Shown piece after piece: positions 1 through 8,282 of a stretch of 64,000 nt of DNA; within the stretch, counting starts at the first letter, position 1; every line of letters starts with the position of its first letter. The DNA lies in assembly GCA_902762875.1 (NCBI GenBank), contig CACWPS010000007.1, forward strand, positions 34,350 through 98,349. Direction: 5' to 3'. A model generated the notes under the pieces. It ran no database searches and was not told where the DNA came from. It saw only the letters and a program-made list of their open reading frames with translations. The stretch is from Oscillospiraceae bacterium. Its GTDB lineage: Bacteria; Bacillota; Clostridia; Oscillospirales; Acutalibacteraceae. The position numbers were made by a program, and so were the translations under genes.

Positions 1-1002
1 GTGGTTTACGCCCTTACAAAGAGCGAGGCTAAGGTTATCGACTCCTTTGATGAGATTTCGGCAATCGGCCACCGCATAGTTCAGGGCGGCAGTATTTTCC
101 CCGAGTCCTGCCTTATCACTCCTGATGTATTAAGTAAAATCGAGGAGTTAGGCGCTTTAGCTCCCCTTCATAATCCCGCTCATGTGCTTGCAATCCGTGC
201 CTGCATTAAGACCTTTGGCGAGGAAATTCCCCAGATAGCGGTATTTGATACCTCTTTCCACCAAACAATGCCCGCAAAGGCCTATATGTATCCTATCCCT
301 TATGAGTATTATGAGAAATACGGCGTAAGAAGATACGGCGCTCACGGCACCTCCCACCGCTTTGTAAGCGACAGAGTAGCCGTTTTAGAGGGTAAGGATA
401 AAAGGCAAATTAAAATTATCACCTGCCACTTAGGCAACGGCTGTTCGATTACCGCCATTAAGGACGGCGTATGTGTTGATACTTCAATGGGCTTTACACC
501 CCTTGACGGCTTTATGATGGGCACCCGCTCGGGAACCGTAGACCCCTCCGCCCTTACATATATTGCAGAAAAAGAGAATCTTTCTCCCGCTGATGTAAAC
601 CGCATCTGCAACAAGGAGTCGGGAATGTTGGGAATTTCGGGCGTATCTAACGACAACCGTGATATAGCCGCCGCCGCAGAAGCAGGAAACAAGCGCGCAC
701 AGCTTGCGGTTGATATGCAGAGGTATGAAATCCTTAAGTTCGTGGGCTCCTACATTGCCGCTATGAACGGCGTTGACGCAATAGCCTTTACCGGCGGTAT
801 CGGCGAGAATGACCCCGGTCTTCGCAAAACAGTATGTGAGAGCTTGGAATTTGTAGGCGTTAAGCTTGATGAGGAGAAAAATCAGCTTAGAGGCCAAGAG
901 GTTAAAATCTCTACAGAGGACAGCCGTGTAAATGTATATGTAATCCCCACCAATGAAGAGCTTGCTATTGCAAGGGATACCTTGGCAATAATTTCAAAAT
1001 AA
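1..1002 (+). CDS. ackA: Acetate kinase, 5' end cut by window edge
   Basis: Interconverts acetyl phosphate + ADP and acetate + ATP, the last step of fermentative acetate production in the cytosol. About 333 codons are visible against roughly 400 for the family, so the N-terminal 60-70 residues lie outside the window and the GTG at base 1 is only where the window begins. Visible ASKHA-fold signatures are GHRIVQGG near the start, the substrate-site DTSFHQTM, GAHGTSHRFV, the phosphate-binding CHLGNGCS and the adenosine-site GGIGEND. galK follows after 17 bases with a clear GGAGG, suggesting co-transcription. The usual partner pta is not visible. Identification is secure. Confidence 0.96.
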   Translation: MVYALTKSEAKVIDSFDEISAIGHRIVQGGSIFPESCLITPDVLSKIEELGALAPLHNPAHVLAIRACIKTFGEEIPQIAVFDTSFHQTMPAKAYMYPIPYEYYEKYGVRRYGAHGTSHRFVSDRVAVLEGKDKRQIKIITCHLGNGCSITAIKDGVCVDTSMGFTPLDGFMMGTRSGTVDPSALTYIAEKENLSPADVNRICNKESGMLGISGVSNDNRDIAAAAEAGNKRAQLAVDMQRYEILKFVGSYIAAMNGVDAIAFTGGIGENDPGLRKTVCESLEFVGVKLDEEKNQLRGQEVKISTEDSRVNVYVIPTNEELAIARDTLAIISK

Positions 1003-1019
1003 TTTACGGAGGTTTAGTT

Positions 1020-2291
1020 ATGACACTTACCGAGGTTAAAAATAAAATTCAAAAGGGCGGATTTGACAGCGACTTTAATATGCTTTACGGAGATGCTAAG
1101 TCTGCACAAGCCCGCTACTTAGCGGCCTGCGACAGCTTTAAGGGGCTATATAAGGAAGAGGACGGAATTCGCCTTTTCTCCGCTCCCGGCAGAACCGAAA
1201 TAGGCGGCAACCACACCGACCACCAGCACGGCTGTGTTTTGGCGGGGGGCGTAAACCTTGATGTTATAGCCGTTGTTGCTCCCAATAATGACGGTAAAAT
1301 CCGTATTAAGTCCGAGGGCTACGATATGGATGTTATCGATATTGACAGTACCGATATTAACCCCGCCGAAAGCGGAAAAGCAATTTCCCTTATCCGAGGC
1401 GTGTGCGCTAAATTCAAGGAGCTGGGTGCCGACATTAAGGGATTTAATGCTTACACCACTTCAAATGTGTTAAAGGGCTCGGGGCTTTCCTCTTCTGCGG
1501 CGTTTGAGGTGCTTGTGGGCACAATTATAAACGGTATGTTCTTTGATAACAAGGCGGACGAAATCACGGTGGCTAAAATAGGACAGTATGCCGAGCGGGA
1601 ATATTTCGGCAAGCCCTGCGGTCTGCTTGACCAGATGGCAAGCTCCTTAGGAGGCTTTACCTATGCCGATTTCAACAACCCCGCAAGCCCGATTACCGAA
1701 AAGATTAACCTTGATATTCACTCCTTTGGCTACACCCTCTGCGTTGTTGATACCGGCGGAAACCACGCCGATTTAACCCAAGATTATGCGGATATTACCA
1801 TAGAGTGCAAAAAGATGAGCAACGCCCTTGGGGTAGACTTCCTGCGGGATGCGGACGAGGATAAGTTTTACGCAAGCCTCGCAACCCTTCGTAAGGAATG
1901 CGGCGACCGTGCGATTTTGCGTGCTTTCCACTTCTTTAACGAGCAGAAGAGGGTTGAGGGTCAGAAAGCCGCCCTTAAGTCGGGAGATTTTGAAGGCTTC
2001 TTAAAGCTTGTAAATGAATCGGGCGAGTCTTCCTACGATTATCTGCAAAACCTGTATTCAAACTCCAATGTTGCCGAGCAGGGTCTGCCTTTAGCCCTTG
2101 CTCTTACAAAGCAGTTCTTGGGCGATAAGGGCGCCTGCCGTGTTCACGGGGGCGGCTTTGCAGGCACAATTCAGTGCTACATACCCACAGAACAGCTTGA
2201 CAGCTATAAGCAAATGATTGAAAAGGTATTTGGCGAGGGTTCTTGCTGTGTACTTAACATTCGTCCTGTAGGCGGTTTTGAAATTAAATAG
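1020..2291 (+). CDS. galK: Galactokinase (GHMP kinase family)
   Basis: Phosphorylates galactose at C1 with ATP, the entry step of the Leloir pathway. The N-terminal galactokinase signature is visible as GRTEIGGNHTDHQHG, the GHMP ATP-binding loop as KGSGLSSSAAFE near residue 150, and the C-terminal GHMP glycine motif as VHGGGFAGT. At 423 residues it is slightly longer than the E. coli enzyme (382). ATG start with GGAGG 6-11 bases upstream. It sits behind ackA in a likely operon. A LacZ at 44-47 kb could supply its substrate. Other GHMP kinases, such as an N-acetylgalactosamine kinase, cannot be fully excluded, but the signature favours galactose. Confidence 0.93.
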   Translation: MTLTEVKNKIQKGGFDSDFNMLYGDAKSAQARYLAACDSFKGLYKEEDGIRLFSAPGRTEIGGNHTDHQHGCVLAGGVNLDVIAVVAPNNDGKIRIKSEGYDMDVIDIDSTDINPAESGKAISLIRGVCAKFKELGADIKGFNAYTTSNVLKGSGLSSSAAFEVLVGTIINGMFFDNKADEITVAKIGQYAEREYFGKPCGLLDQMASSLGGFTYADFNNPASPITEKINLDIHSFGYTLCVVDTGGNHADLTQDYADITIECKKMSNALGVDFLRDADEDKFYASLATLRKECGDRAILRAFHFFNEQKRVEGQKAALKSGDFEGFLKLVNESGESSYDYLQNLYSNSNVAEQGLPLALALTKQFLGDKGACRVHGGGFAGTIQCYIPTEQLDSYKQMIEKVFGEGSCCVLNIRPVGGFEIK

Positions 2292-2308
2292 CTTTTAAAT
2301 AAAGTATA

Positions 2309-2382
2309 ACGGACGGTCGAGGACGCCCGTCCCTACGAGTCTTAATTGACTTTTGTAGGAACAGGTATCCCTGACCGTCCGT
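2309..2382. repeat. REP-like inverted pair / hairpin between galK and nadE
   Basis: The convergent galK-nadE gap contains ACGGACGGTC (2309-2318) and its exact reverse complement GACCGTCCGT (2373-2382), followed by TTTTT. Inside are two smaller palindromes: GGACGG/CCGTCC ending in CCCTAC (2311-2336), and a GTAGG-led CAGG/CCTG hairpin in the opposite orientation. The CCCTAC/GTAGGG edge matches the REP-like units at 6.4-6.7 kb and 47.2 kb, so this resembles a paired inverted REP unit that may also serve as the galK terminator. Confidence 0.55.
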
Positions 2383-2407
2383 TTTTAATTTTTGCAGTGC
2401 TGTATAA

Positions 2408-4324
2408 TTAATTCAAGTTTTCAAGCTCCTTAAGCCAGCTTTCTGCCGATGCGTCGGAGGGCATACGCCAGTCTCCACGGGGGGAGAGGGTAACAGAACC
2501 CACTTTAGGTCCGTCGGGCAGGCAGGAGCGTTTAAACTGCTGTGAGAAAAAGCGCCTTATAAATACCGTAAGCCAATGCTTTATGGTTTCTTTATCATAG
2601 TCTCCGTTAAAAGCGATAAGCGCTAAACGATAGATTTTTTTAGGCGACTCGCCGTTACGCAATATATGATAAAGGAAGAAATCGTGTAGCTCATAGGGGC
2701 CCACCAAATCCTCGGTCTTCTGAGAAATCTCACCCTTTTCGTCGGCGGGGAGAAGCTCGGGGGAAACGGGGGTATCCAGTATATCAAGGAGCACCTCTTT
2801 AAGTGCGGGCTCGGCATTTTCCGCCTCGTGACGGATAATGTAGCGCACAAGGGTCTTGGGTACAGAGGAATTTACTGCATACATCGACATATGGTCGCCG
2901 TTGTAGGTGGCCCAACCAAGGGCAAGCTCGGACAAATCTCCCGTGCCTATTACCATACCGCCCGTTTTATTGGCAATATCCATAAGCACCTGTGTGCGCT
3001 CTCTTGCCTGGGAGTTTTCGTAGGTTACATCAAGGCATTGGGGGTCTTGCGCTATATCCGCAAAATGTTGATTTACGGCCTTGGTGATATTTACTACCTT
3101 AAAGCTTACCCCTAAAAGACGGCAAAGCTTTTCGGAGTTGGAGCGGGTGCGGCTTGTGGTGCCGAAGCAGGGCATTGTAACCGCCAGAATATCGCTTAGA
3201 GGTCTATTTAAAAGCTTCATTGCACGCACGGTGACAAGCAGGGCTAAGGTGCTGTCAAGTCCCCCCGAAATGCCGATAACCGCAGTTTTTGAACGGGTGT
3301 GCTCAAGGCGCTTTTTAAGCCCGTAGGACTGGATTTTAAGTATAGCCTCGGCACGGCTGTTAATATCGCCGCTGTCTGTGGGGACAAAGGGATTTTTGGC
3401 TATGCTTCTTGTTATTTCCGTAGTGATTTGCTTCTGTTCAAATGTGACGGTTTTAAAGCCTGTCAAGGGCTCAAAGCTTGTGTTTTTGTGCCGTTCCCCC
3501 GCAAGCTTTTTAAGGTCAATTTCGGTGACCGTAAGCTCCTTTTCTTCAAAGGGTGCACTTTCCGTAAGGGCTGTACCGTTTTCGCATATAAGGCAATGGC
3601 CTGAATAAACCAAATCCTGTGTTGATTCGCCGCTTCCCGACGAGGTGTAAATATACCCGCACAAGAGCCTTGCGGAGGTGGAGGAAATAAGGGTGGCTCT
3701 GTACTCCGCTTTGCCTATAACCTCATTTGATGCCGAGGGGTTTACGATAATGTTGGCGCCGCCCCTACACAGCCTTTCCGAGGGGGTTGCCGCCGCCCAC
3801 AAATCCTCGCATATTTCTATACCAAAGGTGTAGTCACTCATTTCGTTATGGGAGAATATAAGCTCTGTTCCAAAGGGTACGGCAGTACCGCATATGTTAA
3901 GGGTTGTATCCTTATCTACAAATACTCCCGAGGAAAACTGCCTTTGCTCGTAAAACTCGTTGTAATTGGGCATATAGGTTTTGGGAACAATGCCTAAGAT
4001 TTTTCCGCCCGAAATTACCGCCCCGCAGTTAAACAGCTTTGAAGAATATAAAAGCGGCACGCCCACAATCACAACAGGGTATTTACCCGCTGTGTATTCG
4101 GCGATTTCCTTAAGGGCGTTTTTCGCCGATGTCAGCAGAGTGTCCGAAAAAAACAAATCGCCGCAGGTGTAGCCCGTAACACAAAGCTCAGGAAGGCACA
4201 GAAGATTTATCTTGGCAGTATCTGCCTTATCAATAAGCTTTTTGATTTCCACAGTATTATCCTTAACATCAGCCACGGTGCAACGGGGCACCCCTGCGGC
4301 AACCTTTATAAAACCGTCTTTCAT
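2408..4324 (-). CDS. nadE: Glutamine-dependent NAD+ synthetase
   Basis: Makes NAD+ from deamido-NAD+, ATP and glutamine-derived ammonia. The 638-residue protein has the two-domain eukaryote/actinobacteria-like layout. The N-terminal nitrilase-type glutaminase has a triad visible as E46 (LCLPELCVTG), K115 (VPKTYMPNYNEFYE) and C172 (GIEICEDLW). The C-terminal ATP-pyrophosphatase synthetase has the SGGLDSTLAL P-loop near residue 355 and GTGDLSELALGW further on. ATG at 4324 with AAGGACGG upstream. It is transcribed alone, convergent with galK and divergent from pckG. Confidence 0.95.
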   Translation of the reverse strand: MKDGFIKVAAGVPRCTVADVKDNTVEIKKLIDKADTAKINLLCLPELCVTGYTCGDLFFSDTLLTSAKNALKEIAEYTAGKYPVVIVGVPLLYSSKLFNCGAVISGGKILGIVPKTYMPNYNEFYEQRQFSSGVFVDKDTTLNICGTAVPFGTELIFSHNEMSDYTFGIEICEDLWAAATPSERLCRGGANIIVNPSASNEVIGKAEYRATLISSTSARLLCGYIYTSSGSGESTQDLVYSGHCLICENGTALTESAPFEEKELTVTEIDLKKLAGERHKNTSFEPLTGFKTVTFEQKQITTEITRSIAKNPFVPTDSGDINSRAEAILKIQSYGLKKRLEHTRSKTAVIGISGGLDSTLALLVTVRAMKLLNRPLSDILAVTMPCFGTTSRTRSNSEKLCRLLGVSFKVVNITKAVNQHFADIAQDPQCLDVTYENSQARERTQVLMDIANKTGGMVIGTGDLSELALGWATYNGDHMSMYAVNSSVPKTLVRYIIRHEAENAEPALKEVLLDILDTPVSPELLPADEKGEISQKTEDLVGPYELHDFFLYHILRNGESPKKIYRLALIAFNGDYDKETIKHWLTVFIRRFFSQQFKRSCLPDGPKVGSVTLSPRGDWRMPSDASAESWLKELENLN

Positions 4325-4472
4325 ATATTTCCGTCCTTATTCCTTAATATTTACAGTTTATAACTTTTTTCTCTTTATGTCAATATTATAAACTGTAAAG
4401 TTCTGTTAATACTTAATTTTATAAGGTAAATTGCGAAAAGTTTAAGAGATTGTTAATTTTTTTACAATCTTC

Positions 4473-4501
4473 TTGCATTTCTTTTTTAAATGAGTTATAA
4501 T
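4473..4501 (+). promoter_or_regulatory. Sigma-A-type promoter of pckG
   Basis: TTGCAT at 4473-4478 and TATAAT at 4496-4501 are separated by 17 bases. The pckG ATG lies 42 bases further on, with AAAGGGGAT as ribosome binding site. Just upstream, AGATTGT and ACAATCT (about 4448-4470) flank an A/T loop and could be a weak hairpin or operator. Confidence 0.75.
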
Positions 4502-4543
4502 GTATAAGGCAAAAATTTGAACTTTTGAAAAGGGGATACTAAA

Positions 4544-6328
4544 ATGACCAACAATAAAACGGTTTTAAAGTGGCTTGACGAGGTCAAGGAGCTTGTAAAT
4601 CCTGATAAGGTTGTCTGGATTGACGGCAGCGAGGAACAGCTTGAGGCTCTTCGCAAGGAAGCGGTCGAGACAGGCGAAATGATTAAGCTTAATGAAGAAA
4701 AGCTTCCGGGTTGCTATCTGCACAGAACATTGCCTAACGATGTAGCCCGTGTTGAAGACAGAACCTTTATCTGCACAGATACTAAGGAAGAAGCAGGCCC
4801 TACCAATAACTGGTGCGACCCGAAGGAAATGTACGAAAAGCTTTACAACATCGCCCGCGGTACTTATAAGGGACGCACAATGTATGTGATTCCTTATTCT
4901 ATGGGACCGATAGGCTCTCCGATTGCTAAAATCGGTATTGAGGTAACCGACTCTATCTATGTTGTTCTCAATATGGCTATTATGACCCGTATCGGCGCTA
5001 AGGTGCTTGAAGTGCTGGGCGAGAGTAATGACTGGGTTAGAGGCCTCCACGCAAAGTGCAATGTTGACCCCGAGAACAGGTACATCTGCCACTTCCCGCA
5101 GGACAATACCATTATTTCCGTAAACTCCGCTTACGGCGGCAATGTGCTTTTAGGTAAAAAGTGCTTTGCTCTGCGTATAGCTTCTTACCAGGGCTGGAAA
5201 GAGGGCTGGATGGCTGAGCATATGCTCATCTTAGGCCTCGAGAATCCTCAGGGTGAGGTTAAGTATGTTGCGGCGGCTTTCCCGTCTGCCTGCGGCAAGA
5301 CCAACCTTGCAATGCTTATTCCGCCTGAGTATCTCCGCAAGAAGGGCTACAAGATTTGGACTGTAGGTGACGATATTTCCTGGATGAAGATAGGACCTGA
5401 CGGCCGTCTCTACGCTATCAACCCCGAAAACGGCTTCTTCGGCGTAGCTCCCGGAACCAACGCTCACTCCAACTTCAATGCTCTTGAGAGCACCAAGAAG
5501 AACACAATCTTCACCAATGTTGCATTAGACCTTGATGATAACACCGTTTGGTGGGAGGGACTTAATAAGAATCTTCCCCAAAATGCGCTTGACTGGAAGG
5601 GCAACAAGTGGGACGCTTCCAAGTTCGACAAGGCGGACAAGTCAACCTATGCCGCTCACCCCAACTCAAGATTTACCGCTCCTGCTAAGAACTGCCCCTG
5701 CATTTCCGAGGAGTTTGACAAGGGCGAGGGCGTGCCGATTTCGGCTATTATCTTCGGCGGCCGCCGTGCTAAGTGCGCTCCGCTGGTATACCAATCAAAG
5801 GATTGGGTTAACGGCGTATTCATAGGCTCCGCTATGGCGTCCGAGACCACAGCCGCCGCCGCAGGTGCAGTAGGCGTTGTTCGCCGTGACCCCATGGCTA
5901 TGCTTCCCTTCTGCGGTTATCATATGGGCGAATATTTTAAGCATTGGCTTGATATGGGCGTAAAGCTCGGTGATAAGGCTCCTAAGATTTTCAATGTTAA
6001 CTGGTTCCGCACCGATGACGAGGGCAACTTCATCTGGCCGGGCTTCGGTGATAATATGCGTGTCCTCAACTGGATTGTTGACCGTTGCGAGGGCAAGGCT
6101 GACGCTACCGAGACCGCTATCGGCTATGTTCCGAAGCCTGAGGACATTGACCTTACAGACCTTGATATGGATCTTGACACCTTAAAGGGTATTCTTACGG
6201 TTGATAAGGATGTTTGGACCAAGGAAGCCGAGGAAATTGAGGAGCATTACAAGAAGTTTGGCGACAAGCTTCCCGAAGAGCTCCGTGAACAGCTTAATAA
6301 CCTCAAAGCAAACCTTGCTAAAATGTAA
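4544..6328 (+). CDS. pckG: Phosphoenolpyruvate carboxykinase, GTP type
   Basis: Interconverts oxaloacetate + GTP with PEP + CO2 + GDP. In fermenting Clostridia it may run towards oxaloacetate and feed succinate or aspartate synthesis. At 594 residues it matches the GTP-dependent family, not the ATP-dependent pckA. The kinase-1a loop is FPSACGKTN near residue 243, with VGDDISWM and PGTNAHSNFN nearby and the GTP-family segment IIFGGRRAKCAPLVYQ around residue 410. Own promoter upstream and own terminator immediately downstream, so it is monocistronic. Codons are those of a highly expressed gene. Confidence 0.95.
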   Translation: MTNNKTVLKWLDEVKELVNPDKVVWIDGSEEQLEALRKEAVETGEMIKLNEEKLPGCYLHRTLPNDVARVEDRTFICTDTKEEAGPTNNWCDPKEMYEKLYNIARGTYKGRTMYVIPYSMGPIGSPIAKIGIEVTDSIYVVLNMAIMTRIGAKVLEVLGESNDWVRGLHAKCNVDPENRYICHFPQDNTIISVNSAYGGNVLLGKKCFALRIASYQGWKEGWMAEHMLILGLENPQGEVKYVAAAFPSACGKTNLAMLIPPEYLRKKGYKIWTVGDDISWMKIGPDGRLYAINPENGFFGVAPGTNAHSNFNALESTKKNTIFTNVALDLDDNTVWWEGLNKNLPQNALDWKGNKWDASKFDKADKSTYAAHPNSRFTAPAKNCPCISEEFDKGEGVPISAIIFGGRRAKCAPLVYQSKDWVNGVFIGSAMASETTAAAAGAVGVVRRDPMAMLPFCGYHMGEYFKHWLDMGVKLGDKAPKIFNVNWFRTDDEGNFIWPGFGDNMRVLNWIVDRCEGKADATETAIGYVPKPEDIDLTDLDMDLDTLKGILTVDKDVWTKEAEEIEEHYKKFGDKLPEELREQLNNLKANLAKM

Positions 6329-6336
6329 TATTAAAG

Positions 6337-6373
6337 GCTCATTCCCCTTGCTTTAAGGGGAATGAGCTTTTTT
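6337..6373 (+). terminator. Rho-independent terminator of pckG
   Basis: GCTCATTCCCCTT (6337-6349) pairs perfectly with AAGGGGAATGAGC (6355-6367), followed by six T. It starts 8 bases after the stop codon. Confidence 0.92.
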
Positions 6374-6399
6374 GAACGACACTTAAGGTCGTTGCCTAC
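6374..6399. repeat. REP-like palindrome upstream of RAYT gene
   Basis: GAACGACACTTAAGGTCGTT followed by GCCTAC is a slightly decayed copy of the GGAACGACC/GGTCGTTCC palindrome that recurs at 6551, 6696 and 47265. It lies between the pckG terminator and the transposase gene. Confidence 0.7.
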
Positions 6400-6430
6400 A
6401 AAAAATAATTAAATTATTTTGGTGATGTTA

Positions 6431-6934
6431 ATGCCTTTACCGCAAAGAAAACAAAACCGTTTGGATAAATACGATTACGGACAGGTAGGAGCTTACTTTG
6501 TTACATTATGCACGCAAAACAGACAACATATTTTTGAAATCGAACACACCGTAGGGAACGACCTGCGTGTCGTTCCGCCTATACAAAACCAAATTATACA
6601 CAAATGGATAAAAGAAACGGAAAACAAATTCAGCAATATAACATTAGATAAATATGTAATAATGCCTGACCATTTACATTTTATTTTAAATATTACGGAA
6701 CGACACATAGGTCGTTCCCTACAAGATGTAATGAGATTTTTCAAAACAATGACAACCAATGAATATATTAAAGGCGTTAAAAATAACATATTACCGCCTT
6801 TTGATAAAAAATTATGGCAAAAATCGTACTATGACCACATAATCCGCAATCAGGAAGATTACAACGAGGTATGGGAATATATTGAGAACAACCCACAAAA
6901 ATGGATATTACAGAACGAAACCCAAGATTATTGA
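6431..6934 (+). CDS. REP-associated tyrosine transposase (RAYT, Y1_Tnp family)
   Basis: A single-domain HUH Y1 transposase, the class that nicks and moves REP palindromes in single-stranded form. The HUH metal motif is MPDHLHFIL (His-Leu-His) near residue 78, and the likely nucleophile Tyr lies in KSYYDHIIRN near residue 135. Family members typically begin MPLPQRKxNRL, so the ATG at 6431 (167 residues) is preferred over in-frame TTG/ATG codons at 6419-6425. Two REP-like palindromes (6551-6577 and 6696-6722) lie inside the frame without breaking it, and a third lies just upstream. AT-rich codon use differs from the neighbouring core genes, indicating an acquired or domesticated element. Terminator at 6960-6986. 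Confidence 0.9.
   Translation: MPLPQRKQNRLDKYDYGQVGAYFVTLCTQNRQHIFEIEHTVGNDLRVVPPIQNQIIHKWIKETENKFSNITLDKYVIMPDHLHFILNITERHIGRSLQDVMRFFKTMTTNEYIKGVKNNILPPFDKKLWQKSYYDHIIRNQEDYNEVWEYIENNPQKWILQNETQDY
6551..6577. repeat. REP-like palindrome inside RAYT frame (copy 1)
   Basis: GTAGGGAACGACC, then a short loop, then GTCGTTCCG. The same unit recurs inverted at 6696-6722 and almost identically at 47265-47291. It encodes residues within the transposase N-terminal half. Confidence 0.85.
6696..6722. repeat. REP-like palindrome inside RAYT frame (copy 2, inverted)
   Basis: CGGAACGACACATAGGTCGT continues into TCCCTAC, the reverse complement of the unit at 47265-47291. It lies about 25 bases after the HUH motif codons. 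Confidence 0.85.
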
Positions 6935-6959
6935 AATCTTATGTTTTTTAATAGCTTTA

Positions 6960-6986
6960 AAGTCCGATTTTTATTGGGCTTTTTTT
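6960..6986 (+). terminator. Terminator of RAYT gene overlapping XRE stop
   Basis: AAGTCCGAT (6960-6968) pairs with ATTGGGCTT (6973-6981) using two G-T pairs, followed by a seven-T run. The stop codon of the opposing XRE gene lies in the loop. Confidence 0.7.
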
Positions 6987-8029
6987 AAATTTTCAAATTC
7001 CGGCAGACCTGCTAAGGATGAGAATTGCGCGTCTTTTATTTTTTCAGTAAAGGTTTCTCTTTGGGAAAGTGGTGTTGCTTTCGTAAATTCAAGCGAAGAA
7101 ATCTTGTTATTCTTAAATAAAATTGATGTATGTGTTAGTTCGTTCAATTCATCAAATTTAACTGCATAATTATATGCTTTTTCGAGATATTCAATTTTCA
7201 GCTTTTGGTCTTCTTCATATTTCGCCATATCTATGTAAGTGTCGGACAAGCATCTGTTATAAAAACCGAAATCCTCTTTTTCAAACATTAAATTGATAAA
7301 TTCAACCACTTTGTTGAGAATCTTTAATCGCTCCTTGTCGTCAAATTTTTCAGATTTCATATAAGAAAGAATAGTTATGTAAAACCATTTAATCATTGTG
7401 TGTAAACTGTTGTGAACATTATCTATTCTATCATCACCTTCAAAAAAATCAGTGGAAACATATTCAATACAATTCCAAAAGCTTGGTAATTTTTTAAGCC
7501 ACATTTCTGCTTTTTCTTTGTTATTTAATCCTTTATAGGAACGTGCTATATAACTCAAGCTGCTGCATTCCATCTCAATATCATCGGTTAGTTTAATAAG
7601 TCTTTGGGCAACCGATATGGATATTTCATAATAATAATCCTTGTTCTCATCTGCCTTTTCACCCATCAAATATGAATCCATTACAACCGTGTGCATTACG
7701 GTTTTGTTATTCGGGAATTTAGCATATATTTTTTGAGATAAATTAAAGGCTTCTTCCACATAACCGTTAAAGTGTGCTTCTTGCCGTTTATTATAATATT
7801 CAGACAGTTCGGAATTCACTTTTTCTAAATCGGCACCTAAAAGACTGTCAACTGTAACATCATAAAACGATGCGATAGTCGGTAAAAAAGTTATGTCAGG
7901 GTAAGTGACATTGTTTTCCCATCGGCTTATGGATTGCTTTGAAACATCCCAAAATTCGGCAAGCTCTTCTTGCGTAAAACCCTTTTGTGTTCGTAAATTC
8001 TTCAAATTCTCACCAAAATCATAAGTCAT
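6971..8029 (-). CDS. XRE-family regulator with TPR-like C-terminal domain
   Basis: 352 residues. The first 65 form a Cro/C1-type helix-turn-helix (FTQEELAEFWDVSKQSISRW), followed by LPTIASFYDVTVDSLLGAD, the usual C1-type end. The remaining roughly 280 residues are helical, Leu/Tyr-rich and resemble TPR repeats found in peptide- or starvation-sensing regulators (inferred). No membrane segment or enzyme motif is visible. ATG with GGAGG 7 bases upstream. Its own promoter contains a short palindrome, suggesting autoregulation. Targets are unknown; the divergent lipoprotein/two-component operon is one candidate. Low-GC codons suggest acquisition together with the RAYT patch. Confidence 0.85.
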   Translation of the reverse strand: MTYDFGENLKNLRTQKGFTQEELAEFWDVSKQSISRWENNVTYPDITFLPTIASFYDVTVDSLLGADLEKVNSELSEYYNKRQEAHFNGYVEEAFNLSQKIYAKFPNNKTVMHTVVMDSYLMGEKADENKDYYYEISISVAQRLIKLTDDIEMECSSLSYIARSYKGLNNKEKAEMWLKKLPSFWNCIEYVSTDFFEGDDRIDNVHNSLHTMIKWFYITILSYMKSEKFDDKERLKILNKVVEFINLMFEKEDFGFYNRCLSDTYIDMAKYEEDQKLKIEYLEKAYNYAVKFDELNELTHTSILFKNNKISSLEFTKATPLSQRETFTEKIKDAQFSSLAGLPEFENLKKAQ

Positions 8030-8052
8030 AAATATACCTCCAAAAAATGTTT

Positions 8053-8096
8053 TGTAGCTACATTCATATCATAACTTATTCTTTAGGATATAACAA
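8053..8096 (-). promoter_or_regulatory. XRE gene promoter with palindromic operator candidate
   Basis: On the minus strand TTGTTA (complement of 8091-8096) and TATGAT (complement of 8068-8073) are spaced by 17 bases. The palindrome TGTAGCTACA at 8053-8062 falls at about +6 to +15 of the transcript and could be the operator bound by this regulator. The rest of 8097-8282 shows only AT-rich sequence with TATAAT at 8240-8245, a plausible but incomplete promoter for the lipoprotein gene. Confidence 0.5.
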
Positions 8097-8282
8097 GGTC
8101 TCAAATCAAGACAGTTGTTACGGAAAATGAGATAGGACAATATTTTTCTTTTACTATTCTAAAATTCAGAGTCATCTAAAATTGTGTTGTGTATTTAAAA
8201 TATTCACAAAAACATCTTTATTTTTGGAAAGCGGTGTGATATAATCTATTATGTATCTTTATGTGTAAGGGGGGGCGGATTT

